From NCBI GenBank assembly GCA_963930775.1, contig OZ005689.1:20403262-20467261 (forward strand): a DNA stretch of 64,000 nucleotides. Direction: 5' to 3'. The notes below the pieces were generated by a model that worked only from the letters and a program-made list of their open reading frames with translations, searched no databases and was not told where the DNA came from. The translations under genes were made by a program, and so were the position numbers. The DNA is from Cliona cf. orientalis. Its lineage: Eukaryota; Porifera; Demospongiae; Clionaida; Clionaidae. Positions 34,112 to 43,969 of this stretch are shown in pieces; within the stretch, counting starts at the first letter, position 1; each line of letters starts with the position of its first letter.

Positions 34112-37100
34112 GCACACGTACACACGCACACACACTTCTGTCTCACATTCAACCCAGTCAGGTATCAGGCAATGATGTATTATTTTTATTTACTTGTGAC
34201 ATGCACAAAAATTGATTCTGCTTGCCATGCACCTCAGTGTTTCTGGACACATCTACCTTCGAACTCCCCCCCCCCTTATGATTATGCATATCAGATTTGC
34301 TTTAGAGTATATTGAGTCTAATATTAGTCATTCTTTGTAATCGTGCACTGCAGGCTCTCACAGGATAGAGTGGGTTCTGGAGATGCTGGTGGTTGATCAA
34401 GATCCAAGTCATCGTATTCTGCATAGGAATTTAGAAATTTTTTCACTACTAATAATGTGAATGAATATTTGGCTCAATATTATAATTATCAAAAATATAC
34501 CTTCTCCTGAGCTATTGTAATAGTCACTGTCCATTCCCAAGTCATCATCACTACCATCAGCAACTGGGCCAGCTGAAGCATCAAGCTCCTCCAGCACTCT
34601 ACTTAGTGGGATTCTCCCTCTTGTTGCCATGCTCTTTGCAGCCACTCAAAGGTTACCACAACGCGACCAAACACTTGACCTGAGTGTAGCGCGCAGCTGC
34701 AGATCGCCCGCTATAGCTTCAGTGACATCACGAACGATCAAGGACTTGATAGCGCCGCCGTTCGGTAAGGGTTGTCTCAGTGAATGGTGCGATAATGTAT
34801 ATATCCGCTCTCGTCAATTAACGCGCGCGGATATATCCGCTCTAGGCCCTAAAGGGTTAAACGTGATCTTGTTAACCACAAAATTTGCGTTCATATGGCG
34901 CATATTGCAGCAATTCATGGACATATACTGCATGCAAGTCAGGTAAGCTTCGAATTACATATCCTATTCCGGTGCACGATCGTTTTGAGAATTAAACAAT
35001 CGCGTGATTGTAAAAATGATGGACATGCGTGTACTGCGAAACGGTGTGAAAACGGAAACGGTTAATTGGTAGGCATGATCGTACTGCAATAATTGACCGT
35101 TCTCTATTGCGATGTGGAAGATTCGAGACAGGTATTCTTCATTCGCTAAGGAATTATGGGCTAAAAATCACTTTTTGGGACATGCGTCTGAAACACATTC
35201 AAGCCTCAGGAAGTGCATCCCGGGCCACATTCCAATGCATGAAGTATTTGCTGTTTTTTCATACTTGTCCTATCTAGGCCATCCTTCACTTTCAGGACTC
35301 CAAACTAAGACCAGAAGATACGCTACTTTCTTCTCATTTAAGTCCTATAACCCAGAGATTTCCACGGTGAACGTTGTCGTACATGCTATCCGCCAGCGCT
35401 TGAAAAAGTAGCCTGTGCAAAAAGTGGCACAGTTTGGTTCCCTGGGTAGATTCCCATGATTCAACCACTATTGTGTAGCTCGAGTTACTCCACAGTATGA
35501 GACTGGAACGAAGTTTTCCCATTGAGCGGTTCCAGAGTTACATAGTGGTAATAATTGGTCAAAAATCCAAACTTTAATACAATCACGAGAGGTTTTGTGG
35601 AGAATTCATCAGGTAGTCAATGGTTTTACAGAAATCATCTGGCAGGCAAGTCTTCTCTGTCTCGTTTCAAGTTTCTAGGCTGGCAGTAAGGCCACCAAAG
35701 GAGTAGTCTAGCGTTTTTGAAGAACGAATCTGGACTGTGATCATATGGTATTGAATGGTGAGTGTATAGAGCAAGAGAGAGACGTGTTAGGAGTGATAGC
35801 TATCAGGCTATTAAATACGAAGCTGCTCCATCCAGGGGAATCAAAACATGCCACTTTTTACGCGAGGCACTTTCTCGAGCGCTTGCGAATAGCATGCACA
35901 AAACAGTTATCCGCGAACCCCATGCATGTCTCCGGGTTAAACGAGAAGGAAGTAGAAGACGTGTTCTATCTTCTGGTCTTTGTCTGGAGCCCTAGAAGTG
36001 GAAGGATGATCTAGTAGATAAAAACGGCGAAAATTTTACGCATTGAAATGTGGCACCAGATGGATCTGCAACGAATGGACCGCTGGCATGCATTAATGAG
36101 TGTTTTGTTAACATACCTTTTCTCTAGACCTTCTGGTCAACCTCTGGATTTCAGAGTCACAACTAGAGTCTGAATCATCCTCAGGCTGCAATAAAGAACA
36201 AAATAATATCATTGGCAGTTAATGGTGATACCACAGCATCCAACCAAGTGTGCCAACTCCTTGTAGGTATCTATGTACTGAACTTCACAGGTACTATAAC
36301 TATTCCATACAAACAATGCAATTATCTCCCATGCAACACCATGGGGGCCGAAAATCAATAGTGGGATTAGGGTTGCGTGGGCATACACCTGGGACACAAT
36401 TACCACATCCATGTAATCACTACGAGCATAAATATTCTTGCATACTAAGTTATATACAGTATGCAACAATGTACAACTATGGGTTCGCCCCCCACCCCCA
36501 TGGAATATGTAAATGCTGTCCCTTCCACAAAATCCTAAATGCAGCCCTGAAGCTACTATACAATAAATCAGTTGATACATGAATAACTGGTAGTATGTTG
36601 CCTTCGGGCTTCGTCCTTGTTACAACATCAATCCCTTGTGTAACATAATTTGTATTTACCAGTTACCCATGTATCAATCATTAATTGTGACCGGATTTGG
36701 GAAAATCCTCCGTATGGGATTTTTTTTCAAAAAATTGAGTTTGATGCATGGTTGATAAGCTCTACCATAGAGCTGACCCACATTCAAGTCTTAGGCCGAT
36801 TGTGTGCTTGGTTGTGGAGATACAGCGCTTTGTTTGCGATCGCGCCACACCCCAAAAAATCGAGAAATTATAGTCTAAAGGTGTTGCTATGCACGCGTAT
36901 GGCGTTCCCGCATACTATTGTGACCCGGAAATCAATTAAATGGACCTGGGCGGAGCCGTTCGAAATGAACATAAAGATCGAGCAAGAGTTGAATTTCGTT
37001 GTTGACGACAGCCGATTGTTCTTAGATGCCCAAGAAGCTAAAAAAGGTGAGCGAACATACAGTAGTTTGATTATATATGAATCTAGGCTGTATCTAGGTA

Positions 37101-40100
37101 GAGAATTCAAATTACCGCTCATAGCAATGGGCTCCGTGTATGGCGGCTGTGCCGACTAGGTGGGTCAAAATGAAGGCTTATTTTGCCTTCGTATAGCACG
37201 ACTAGCCTCCGTAGAAGACGGCAACAGTTAGAAGAAGGGTTGTTCGACATGTATATGACAAAATCTGGACTTTGACAAATTTCGACCCGAGCTACTAAAA
37301 ACGCGCATTGCACGAATCCCATACGGAGGGTTTTCCCAAATCCGGTCACAATTATCACCTAAGAAAATGAACAACATTGGTGTTTAACCCTCGGTGCTGT
37401 GAGATTTATTGTATTAAGAAATGAAGCAGCAAGTGCACTGAGCAGATTGCATGTCTAGTACCATAGAGTCGGTAGACTATAAATAGGGATGGCCCGGATA
37501 TGCCATATAATACATTGCAAATACCCAAATATCTAAAAATAGGTAATTTTGTGAGATTTCTAAGTAAGTGTGAAAAACAGAATCACCAGCATATTGTGCA
37601 TCTACTAACAAGACCAAGATCATTCATCAAAACAATTGTACATGTCAGAACCAGATGTTCAAAAATAGGCCATTTGTCAATCTTTCTTCTTTTTTTATCA
37701 TTTCCAGGGCTAACTCAAGACTGTCTGGACCTCTCAACTTAGTTCTCATATAAATCCACTCTGTTTTGTGGCGCGTAGTGCAGTGGCATGCTAGTTTGGT
37801 GTTATCTCGACAGTTACGTAATAGTGGGTGTGTACGGCGCATTATCAAATGGGTGTGTCTGATACGCCATTTTGTGATATAATGCGCATGCTCGGAATAT
37901 GTTGCCATGGTGAAATCATGTGACAGCGCTTGGCCCTAGGCGGCCTAGGCGACTTCGTACATCGCTAGCGCGTGCTGAACAGTGCACTGGACCGATCATG
38001 GATATGAAGGTTCAAGGCTCGAGGAGCTGTAAGGCACTAGGCATAGGCGAGCTACTCACTAGCACTTGCAGCGCTACTAAGTGCTACGCTGGATCGATCA
38101 TAAATCAGGATACCATCATACGAAGGCAGCAAGGCTCGAGCAGTGGTACGTACAGATCATAAAATTATGTCGTGTAGCCAGCTGCTGCCAACAGTCAAAT
38201 TTAGAACTTGGTTTTCTCTCTAAGCGGAAAAGTATCATCACTACTTGGGCTGCCTAAAGCACCCTTTTTTGTCATCCTGTTCATCGTCATAATAATATTC
38301 ACGATTAACGTAAGTTAATAAGGGGCACGGCAAAGAATTTAGCGCACCTCCCATCTTCCACTTAATCAGTTGTGAGCAAACCCAGGGGAGGGTGCTCAGG
38401 GTGCTCAAGCACCCCCTTCAGCTCTTGGACTAGTTGACATAGTCTATAGAACAGCCTTATCCAGCACCCTCTTAGTTACTCTAAACCGTCATCTACTACA
38501 AAATAACAGCTTAGAAGACACTTAGAAACTTATCTTATCCCAAGATTTGGCCGAAAACCTTTAGCTAGCTCGCTAGCTACATTCAGAACACATTTTCTGT
38601 GACAATTTGAACTTTAACCTTACTGATTAATAAGTGGGCGTGGCTTAAAATTAGGCGTGCGCAGTCCAGCACCCCCTTACCTAAAATCCTGGCTACGCCC
38701 CTGAAACCATGTGTAAGATGGCATTGACAAATTACACTAAGTGCAATAAAAAAGAACAGAAACAAGTATCAAAACAATTGAATAAAATTGAAGAATGAAG
38801 TAGGGATGGCAGGATCAAAAAGTATATAAACAAGAAATAATCGCATCTACTATTCATCCCTACGCTTGCTTTTTGAGGGGTGCAAAAATAAGTAATAATG
38901 CGATTGAATCAAAACTGATAAACCGAACCATCATGATAACTAGGGAACAACCTGCACGAATGTCTCCCACATACCGCACTCAACAAACACGTCCACCATG
39001 ATTGATAGGTGCACAATAGTCGAGAAAAGCAAGCGTAGGGATGTATAGTAGATGCGATTATTTTTTTGTGTACTTCTTGATCCTGCCATCCCTACTCCAT
39101 TCTTCAATTTTATTCAATTGTTTTTATACTTGTAATATTGCAAGTTTCTCATACCAGTTAAAGGCACTGTGTAATAGTTATATCACGGGCGCGAGGGATG
39201 TATGGCATTTATTGCACCAAAGCACGATGGCGCAAAGCGCCCAAGGATTGAGGGCAATAAATGCCATGCATCCCGAGTGCACGTGATGTAACTAGTCTAT
39301 ATCCCGTGGGCATATAGCTACCATAGATATGCATAGAATACTAAAAAGAAAGAAAAGGCAAGGCTATCTTATTCAAAATGGATACACAAAGCCGCTCTCT
39401 GAGTCTAGTTCTCGAACGTCAATCGAACTTCTAAACATCTCGTGATCGAGGGGTGTGATCAAACCCATACAGCTTGCTATTGCCATCCGACTCTTGACGA
39501 TGAACTACCAACTGCAATGTCGAGCTCAGAAGCCAAGAAACGAAGCTCGAACTGTTGACTATCCTAAAAGCAAGCTACGTGCCTACGCAGTAAGCTTAAC
39601 TGGATACGCATACACTGTGTTCACTCGCGATCAATCGACGACTCCGCCCATCTCTTCGAACTAGCGATCTCCCGCTATCTTTCCCGCCATACGTTCCATT
39701 TAGTCTCGCGAGACGCTCCATTAATAGTTTTACTTTTGTTGCTACCAACATATTTATTGTTTAAGGTCTGCAGTATTTAATATTGCACAGTAAATTTACC
39801 TGAGGCTACTCATATTGCAAAGTTACCAGTGCAATATGGCTAATATAGCACATAGCAACAACATAGCAATGGGATATAAGTATTGAGTAAAAATACGCTT
39901 ATACCGTGACACAGTTCCTTTAAGGCACAATAATGCCACCAGAATGCACGGATGTGCACATTGCACGTGATTGTGTAATATGCAGTAGTATCATGTGTGC
40001 CATAATGCCAGTCAGCAATTTGCACCATAAGCCAACCTTATCTGCCAGTGTGCTACGATAAGAGATGAGCCAGTCGTGTCGTTGGATAATCTTTGAGTTG

Positions 40101-42695
40101 AAAATAAGCAATTGCTATCTTTTTTGTTCATCGAAAGCTCATCAGAGAGTGAGGAAGGCAGCGGTGATCAGCAAACGACGCCAGAACTCTTGACTGGAGC
40201 GTTTACAGCTAAATCCACACAATACATAATCAAAACGCGGTAAACAACCTTATTACACCATATTTGAGACATATAAACGAGGTATGTAGCAGGTAGCATG
40301 GTAACAGACACACACTCACTCGCACACAGAGGGTTAATTACCTATGCCACATAGTCTACAAGCAACCTTGTAGTGCAGCCAGCTAACTTTGAGTAGCTAC
40401 ACGTCAAGTATAGATGTGGCTGTTCTAGTTAAGTCTCGATGCGCATGCATGTATAAGGGTTACGGTAGTCCTGTGTGTCTGTCTATCTGCTACTGTGCTA
40501 GCAGTCACATACCTGGTTTACATGTCCAAAATGAGGCAGTTGATCAATTAAAACCTGCGTTTTGATTAATCAACACATAACTTTAACTTTTTGATTTGTG
40601 TTACAAGATCTTGGAAACAGCTGTAGAAAGTATAATACTCGAAGTCTCTCCTCTCCAGCCTACCTCAAGCCTTTGTCTTGAAATATAACCGATCACCGGT
40701 CATTCAGATGGCTTGCTAGGCGAGTGCGCATAACAAAAAATGGTGAAGTTAGCAAAAAACTAACTATGCACTTAACCGCTAGCAGCACCAATGGCTCCTA
40801 AAGGGGAAAAGGACATGTAACTAGCTAGGATTATGTAAACCATCGAGGAGGCGAGCCTTCGCTCTCAGCACAGAGGGGGAGGATTGGGTTACTATCCATG
40901 CTCATTGGTGGGATCAATTGGTAATAGGTAGCAAAATTCAATCATGCACGAGTTATTTAAGGCCATCAAAACCCATAGGCGTAACATCCCAACTTTCAAG
41001 ACTATTGTTAACTCGAGACTGGCACAGAATATTGTTGCTAGCCAGGATTAATCAATGTAGCCCTGGCATCCAGACTATAACATTGGATACTATTTTTGTG
41101 TACTGGTGCCTTACTTTTTCTTGTTTTCTAGCCGTCTGCTCAATCTACAGTAATATTTGGACATCTTGTAGTGTGTTGGTGAGCTACATTTAGAGTTAAC
41201 ACGCTGCCAATGTTGACAAACTTTACCGCAATAAATATGCGCATGCACTGTGAGCTAGCGAGCACGCGAGATGACGTATCGCTACATAGCCAGAAACATA
41301 GATACATAAATACGGCAGTTTTTCTCGTAGTACTGATTAGTGTGGGGTTCGCTCAGGCCCGCCCCAATTAGTTACAAACCACCGTCTGTATGACAAGAGT
41401 GCAATCTGTATAATTATCACTATAATGCAAATTAATGTAATCTACTGCCTGTATGGTTGTGTTTCTTGTGTAATTTATTTGGGACTGCTATACATGTACC
41501 TAAAATTCTAGTTTAATGGGCTATGCTTTGTGATTGTTGACTACTTCTCTACTTCACTATAAGCCAGTTCAATACACTGCCATGCTATGTAATAGTTATA
41601 CCATGCCCACGAGGGCTGTATGGGATTTATTGCCTGAGCCCGAGGGCGAAGGCAATAAATCCCATACGGCCCGAGGGGGCGTGGTATAACTATTTTAAAG
41701 CCTACTATGGCAACGCATCTGCATTACTATAGCAACGCATCCCGTCATCCGACCACAACCATAGCAACTACAGCAGCTCCATAGCGACTGTATGACGTCA
41801 TACCGTTTGAATGTATGTAATATTATGTACTAGCTAGCCAGCTGTGTAGCTGGCAGCGCTTTTGTACGCTAGTAGCAGCGATGATTCTACCTAGCTTCTT
41901 GACTCTTGGATCCGTACAGTGACTATCGATCATCTGCAGCAATTCCTTGACTGAAATTTTGGCCTTTGTTGCTCATTTTTATTTCTAAGGTAAGAAAATA
42001 GATTGGCTTGTATGGCCTGGAGGGATCTAGCTGTAAACGGGGAGTGTGCGTAGCTGAAACAGGCAGCATCAGGCTTACTGGGCTTTGTATAATTGTTTTG
42101 TAGTGCGTGGTAGAGATCCAGATTGTATTTACAAGCTAGCTACGATCGCTACATATGGCGTACGCGCGTTGCAGCAGCAGTAGCTAGCTGCAGGAGTCCT
42201 TTTACAAAACTAGCGATTAAATCGCTAGTCAACACAGCCAAAAACATTCATAACACCAATCTAATCTGTTCGTACATACATAGACATTGCTTTGGACATA
42301 GCTTCTATGGCAAAACTCATGGCGCAAGAGCGGCCGGGCAATACTCGTATTGCCCTAACCACATCCTGGGTGATATGAGTATTGCCCTCGCCTTGGTCAG
42401 CTTTACGGCGTATAGCGGAAGTGCGCGGCACTTTGATCCACCCACGCAGTAGGCTTTAAGCCTATTTTTAGCACATGCACATTTAAGATATTATAGGCTA
42501 ATACCAGGAAGAGAGCATGTGCTTCGTAAATGGGCTTAATAGCAGGGTGCACTTATTAACGTAACCATTGCAGCACATATATGCTAATAGTTAATAACAA
42601 TACATTACACAAACACAAAAGCAAACATTTGCAGCATACCTGTGTTTCTAGCTTGGATGAAGAACAAGCATACTCTGCTCTTTCAGGATCCATTG
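25340..42695 (-). CDS. Probable host gene of unknown function, at least five exons
   Basis: Five minus-strand segments with splice signals all join in phase 0. E1 42695-42640 has ATG at 42693 (MDPERAEYACSSSKLETQ). E2 36185-36117 is acidic then basic (PEDDSDSSCDSEIQRLTRRS). E3 29234-29178 reads RPRSEREFPELVEGCQPTQ. E4 28926-28534 and E5 25779-25340 follow. The protein would be some 335 residues, disordered and charged at the N-terminus and ordered in E4-E5. No domain is recognised. Introns carry piggyBac-2, TTAA elements, MITEs and foldbacks. Further exons may be missed. The model rests on frame and splice motifs only; E4 and E2 are the firmest. Confidence 0.4.
25917..26242. mobile_element. 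MITE with CAGGGGCGGAGAA ends
   Basis: Left end CAGGGGCGGAGAA, right end mirrored as TTCTCCGCCCTTG, with TTTTC on both sides as the likely target duplication. The interior has CAGCCCCCCC next to each end. hAT-like by its ends. It lies in an intron of the minus-strand host gene. Confidence 0.75.
26310..26440 (+). repeat. Dispersed repeat shared with 35045-35130
   Basis: TTAATTGGTAGGCATGA, GTACTGCAATAATTGACC and GTGGAAGA occur in the same order at both places, with different text after them. Confidence 0.65.
26445..28030. other. Intron-like region with an old repeat copy
   Basis: The stretch 27056-27240 shares CCGTGGGCATA.AGCTACCATAGA and later landmarks with 39298-39500, and 27540-27600 shares AGCAACAACATAGCAA with 39840. 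So a partial copy of the TTAA element at 39158-39923 lies here. Two and a half TTAGGG units occur at 27041-27056. An inverted copy of 12190-12300 is at 27877-27990. Confidence 0.5.
28031..28450. mobile_element. MITE with long TGTGAGCGAATTTGAG ends
   Basis: The first 38 bases (TGTGAGCGAATTTGAG, AAAAGGGGTAACTTCGCGC) are mirrored at the right end with one or two differences. The 420-bp interior is GC richer than the flanks and non-coding. It lies in a host gene intron between exons 4 and 5, about 80 bp from exon 4. Confidence 0.85.
28534..28926 (-). CDS. Host gene exon 4 (131 codons)
   Basis: TTAACTTGCAG precedes it and CTGCA|GTAAGT ends it. It reads SSLLNYTRYFDIPPSP, a Ser/Pro linker, then LRVICLDTNAASMLLNGSV, LLTVNPTWVELMRLRNIDVH and SLAMYRWTMENMSDVAMRI. 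Phase 0 at both ends. This is the best single coding exon in the window that is not from a transposon. No family is recognised; a helical, ordered domain is likely from the composition. Confidence 0.55.
29178..29234 (-). CDS. Host gene exon 3, candidate (19 codons)
   Basis: CCAACTCAG precedes it, CCAACTCAG|GTACAG ends it, and the frame RPRSEREFPELVEGCQPTQ is open in phase 0, matching the flanking exons. The 3' splice site lies only 10 bp from the TTAA junction of the adjacent element. The identical 9 bp at both ends is notable. A short exon like this can arise by chance. Confidence 0.35.
29244..30264. mobile_element. TTAA-flanked element with 27-bp perfect inverted ends (piggyBac-like MITE)
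   Basis: TTAA at 29244-29247 and 30261-30264 bound a 1021-bp element whose ends GGTACCATTTAATTGC + GTGGGCGTGAG are perfect inverted repeats. The interior is GC rich and full of GGGCGTGG words, with an A24 run near 29495-29518. Short frames inside are not convincing, so it is non-autonomous. It differs in ends from both piggyBacs in the window, so its helper is another family. It sits in the intron just upstream of candidate exon 3. Confidence 0.9.
31076..34630 (-). CDS. piggyBac transposase, four exons, one in-frame stop
   Basis: Exon 1 34630-34501 (MATRGRIPLSRVLEEL, acidic tail), exon 2 34418-34362 (EYDDLDLDQPPASPEP), exon 3 32707-32624 (NNSPSGSDSDSDSTPQP), exon 4 32565-31076. All junctions keep phase 1 with consensus sites. 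The DDE core has Asp in VSIDEAMIPFKGRSS, YFDNYFTS and MGGVDEGDQLRGYY, then LKQFRVKLAEQLIGNYCS and a C-terminal Cys/His finger (CRDH...CTAC). A single TAG (31853-31855) lies three codons before the second Asp, probably from CAG. Apart from this the enzyme looks whole, so death is recent. Confidence 0.92.
33155..33164 (+). promoter_or_regulatory. TATA-like box TATATAAAAG
   Basis: It lies 45 bp before the ATG at 33209 of the nested exon. The homologous position at 49397-49406 has GATAAAAATG, so the site is partly conserved. A promoter role is inferred. Confidence 0.35.
33209..33663 (+). CDS. Nested two-exon candidate gene inside piggyBac-2
   Basis: Exon 1 33209-33236 reads MASSSLRLS and ends CAG|GTATTA. 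A candidate exon 2 starts after GTGAAG (33530) and reads SDEPMETEYPAASCSIILPS then LEEHIASSHGQLTDVT, with TAA at 33661-33663; the phases agree. The encoded peptide would be about 54 residues and acidic. At 49444-49465 the homologous exon reads MASSSLS with the same donor. Exon 2 is mostly deleted there. It could be a piece of another mobile element's gene carried in. A G32 run lies in the intron. Confidence 0.35.
33471..33502 (+). repeat. G32 homopolymer
   Basis: The longest mononucleotide run in the window. Other long G or C runs are at 6785-6806, 13262-13280, 19206-19224 and 30975-30992. Its exact length may be an assembly artefact. Confidence 0.9.
35045..35130 (+). repeat. Dispersed repeat shared with 26310-26440
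   Basis: GGTTAATTGGTAGGCATGA and CAATAATTGACCGTTCTC match the copy at 26.3 kb. It abuts the inverted-repeat element that follows. Confidence 0.6.
35250..36035. mobile_element. Foldback element with arms of about 200 bp
   Basis: The left arm (35250-35455) includes AAGACCAGAAGATA, CATGCTATCCGCCAGCGCTTG and AAAAAGTGGCA. The right arm (35815-36035) has the mirror of each (TATCTTCTGGTCTT, CGAGCGCTTGCGAATAGCATG, TGCCACTTTTT). The arms are clearly diverged, so it is old. It lies in the host intron next to exon 2. Confidence 0.7.
36117..36185 (-). CDS. Host gene exon 2 (23 codons)
   Basis: CTTTATTGCAG precedes it and GAAAAG|GTATGT ends it. It reads PEDDSDSSCDSEIQRLTRRS then REK. Phase 0 on both sides. 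The acidic-Ser start resembles a CK2 site cluster and the end is basic. Confidence 0.5.
36686..37350. mobile_element. TIR element, TGTGACCGGATTTGGG family, copy 1
   Basis: TGTGACCGGATTTGGGAAAA and CCTCCGTATGGGAT at the left are mirrored by ATCCCATACGGAGGG and TTTTCCCAAATCCGGTCACA at the right, about 33 bp. The 665-bp interior is shared with 43970-44598. No transposase frame. Target duplication not resolved. Confidence 0.85.
37925..38160 (+). repeat. Degenerate tandem duplication of about 95 bp
   Basis: GCTAGCGC.TGC..A..GTGC.CTGGA, CGATCAT and AAGGCTCGAG each occur twice in the same order. No stable reading frame beyond a short one. Confidence 0.45.
38372..38703. mobile_element. hAT-like MITE, relative of 7834-8160, left end worn
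   Basis: Shares GGGTGCTCAGGGTGCTC.AGCACCCCC and TCAGCTCT.GGA at the left, and GTGGGCGTGGCTTAAAATT.GCG and AGCAC..CC at the right, with the 7.8-kb element. The right end CCTGGCTACGCCCCTG is clear; the left end lacks its complement. Confidence 0.7.
38765..39131. mobile_element. Foldback element, GAAGTAGGGATGGCAG family, copy 2
   Basis: Arms of about 115 bp: AAGTAT.AAAACAATTGAAT...GTAGGGATGGCAGGATC...TCCCTACGCTTGC and the mirror. This is the fullest of the three copies in the window. Confidence 0.85.
39158..39923. mobile_element. TTAA-flanked element with internal palindrome
   Basis: TTAA at 39158-39161 and 39920-39923, ends AGGCACTGTGT and, mirrored, ACACAGTTCCT (one mismatch). Just inside the left end is a palindrome of about 110 bp (GGCATTTATTGC ... 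GCAATAAATGCC). The body is homologous to a partial copy at 27056-27600. No coding frame. Non-autonomous, piggyBac-like by its target. Confidence 0.75.
40125..40330 (+). repeat. Dispersed repeat, copy 2
   Basis: Same landmarks as 8250-8410 (minus) and 49050-49245: AGTGAGGAAGGCAGCGG, GCTAAATCCACACAATAC, and GGTAGCATGGTAACAGACAC, which is shared with the 49-kb copy. Confidence 0.65.
40331..41590. other. No gene seen
   Basis: AT-leaning intron-like sequence between the 40.1-kb repeat and the palindrome. It has CTCCTAAAGGGGAAAAGGACATGTAACT at 40796, a wording that also appears at 11371 and in the tandem array near 49938. No supported exon. Confidence 0.4.
41591..41694. repeat. Near-perfect 104-bp palindrome
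   Basis: AATAGTTATACCA...GTATGGGATTTATTGCC is mirrored by GGCAATAAATCCCATAC...TGGTATAACTATT with a loop of about 16 bp. It is homologous to the palindrome inside the TTAA element at 39158 and abuts the TTAA at 41695. Confidence 0.85.
41695..42459. mobile_element. Possible TTAA-flanked element, 765 bp
   Basis: TTAA-AGCCTACT at 41695 is mirrored by AGTAGGCT-TTAA ending at 42459. The inverted ends are only 8 bp. Direct words such as CTAT.GCAACGCAT recur inside the left part. It could also be the body of a larger element that includes the adjacent palindrome. Confidence 0.5.
42640..42695 (-). CDS. Host gene exon 1 (first coding, 18 codons)
   Basis: TCTCTTCTTGCAG at 42696 and beyond, then CAATGGATCC gives an ATG at 42693 (MDPERAEYACSSSKLETQ), ended by CACAG|GTATGC. 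The acceptor implies an untranslated exon further up. Phase 0 into exon 2. Confidence 0.45.
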
Positions 42696-42699
42696 CTGC

Positions 42700-43640
42700 A
42701 AGAAGAGAAAAGAGGTTGTGGGGATAGACTGTGGTACCAATGGGAATGTATGCAGAGCAAAATCAGATTGTAGCTGCCACAGGCTTACAGGCGAGCTGAC
42801 CACTACTCCATCAAGCTAGACCTTTTTAACCCAATGACCATTACTTACTCCCCACTGGGAATAGACCTGTTCTACCTGTACGCTTAGCCATATGCCTGTA
42901 CTCCCCAGGTCAACCAGCTACCTGAAAGCCATACTTGAGTAAAGTATTTCCTGTATTAACCACAGATAGGATGCCAAGGCCAAACTATTCTATGATGGGC
43001 GGCTAGCCTTACATTTATGCGCTCGTACGTAGCGTGAATAATGTCTGCACTTTGCGCGCAATAAAGTAACGTGATATGCGGAGCGTATACACGGACGTTT
43101 CCGTTTCCTGGCCCAGGAAAATACAAAATATGTCACTAAATGTCCTTATTTCTATTTTTAGCCGCTATATGCTACCTTTAAGCACGCAAAAAATATGCTT
43201 AAAGGATAGCAGTCGAGTTGAAAATTACTCGAGCAAACATAACTGGCCACAACAGTCTCGGTAAAGAATCTTAGTTATTACTTTAGCTTATTCTGTGGTT
43301 ACATGTAGCTATAGCTGGTTAGGGGTTATGGGTGTATCCATTCACTGGACTGGACTACTGGACTCACCTTTGATCCCAAAATATTTAACTAAAAACCAGA
43401 TTTTTGCACTGGTTGGTAGTCATAGAATGCTATCAGGTAGGTCCCTTCTCTTGTCAGGAAGACAATAATTTTATGTTTGCGTACCGTGAGTCAGATCAGG
43501 CCTTCATATATTCTGTGAAATCAATTAATGTTTTGAAAATTGGTAGCTATGCTAAGATCAAATGTCAATCTATCCATGTCCCTACATCTAAATCACCAAG
43601 TTGCCTATAGCTACCTAGTGTTTCATCATAGCTACACAGT
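42700..43640. other. No gene seen
   Basis: Expected to hold the promoter or a leader exon of the minus-strand host gene, but no promoter motif is convincing. Short plus-strand frames here lack splice signals. Confidence 0.35.
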
Positions 43641-43647
43641 ATAATAA

Positions 43648-43969
43648 TACCGTAGAAACTGGTTGTTAAGCGCTGCTTGCTTTAAGCGCATAGTTTTGTG
43701 CGAGCTTTACCGCTCTTTGTTAGGCGCATATGCCCAGCAAGCCACCTGAACGACGAGCGATCGGTTACATGAGCCCAGAAAGAAGGCTAGAAATAGGCTG
43801 GAAAAGAAAACGTCAAAAATTATGCTCTCTGGTCGCTTCTTGGCCGCCGTTATAGGCCTCGACATGTTCTTTACGCACGCCCCACCTACCGTGTTTTAGC
43901 ACTTTTAATTAAGTGCATATTTTCTTGCTACCGCGTGTTATAAGCACATGTACTTAACAACCAGTTTCA
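43648..43969. mobile_element. MITE with TACCGTAGAAACTGG start, right end cut
   Basis: TACCGTAGAAACTGGTTGTTAAGC... is mirrored by ACTTAACAACCAGTTTC ending at 43968, but the last TACGGTA is missing. The next element begins exactly there, so it probably disrupted this end. Confidence 0.65.

Larger units (their letters stand above)
30506..34860 (-). mobile_element. piggyBac-type transposon 2, with foreign insert
   Basis: TTAA at 30506-30509 and 34857-34860 flank perfect 12-bp ends, CCCTTTAGGGCC and GGCCCTAAAGGG. The minus strand encodes a transposase in four exons. Intron 2 is swollen by CA arrays, three copies of a 75-95 bp repeat, a G32 run and a segment homologous to 49.25-49.67 kb. It lies in an intron of the host gene, on the same strand. 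Confidence 0.93.
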
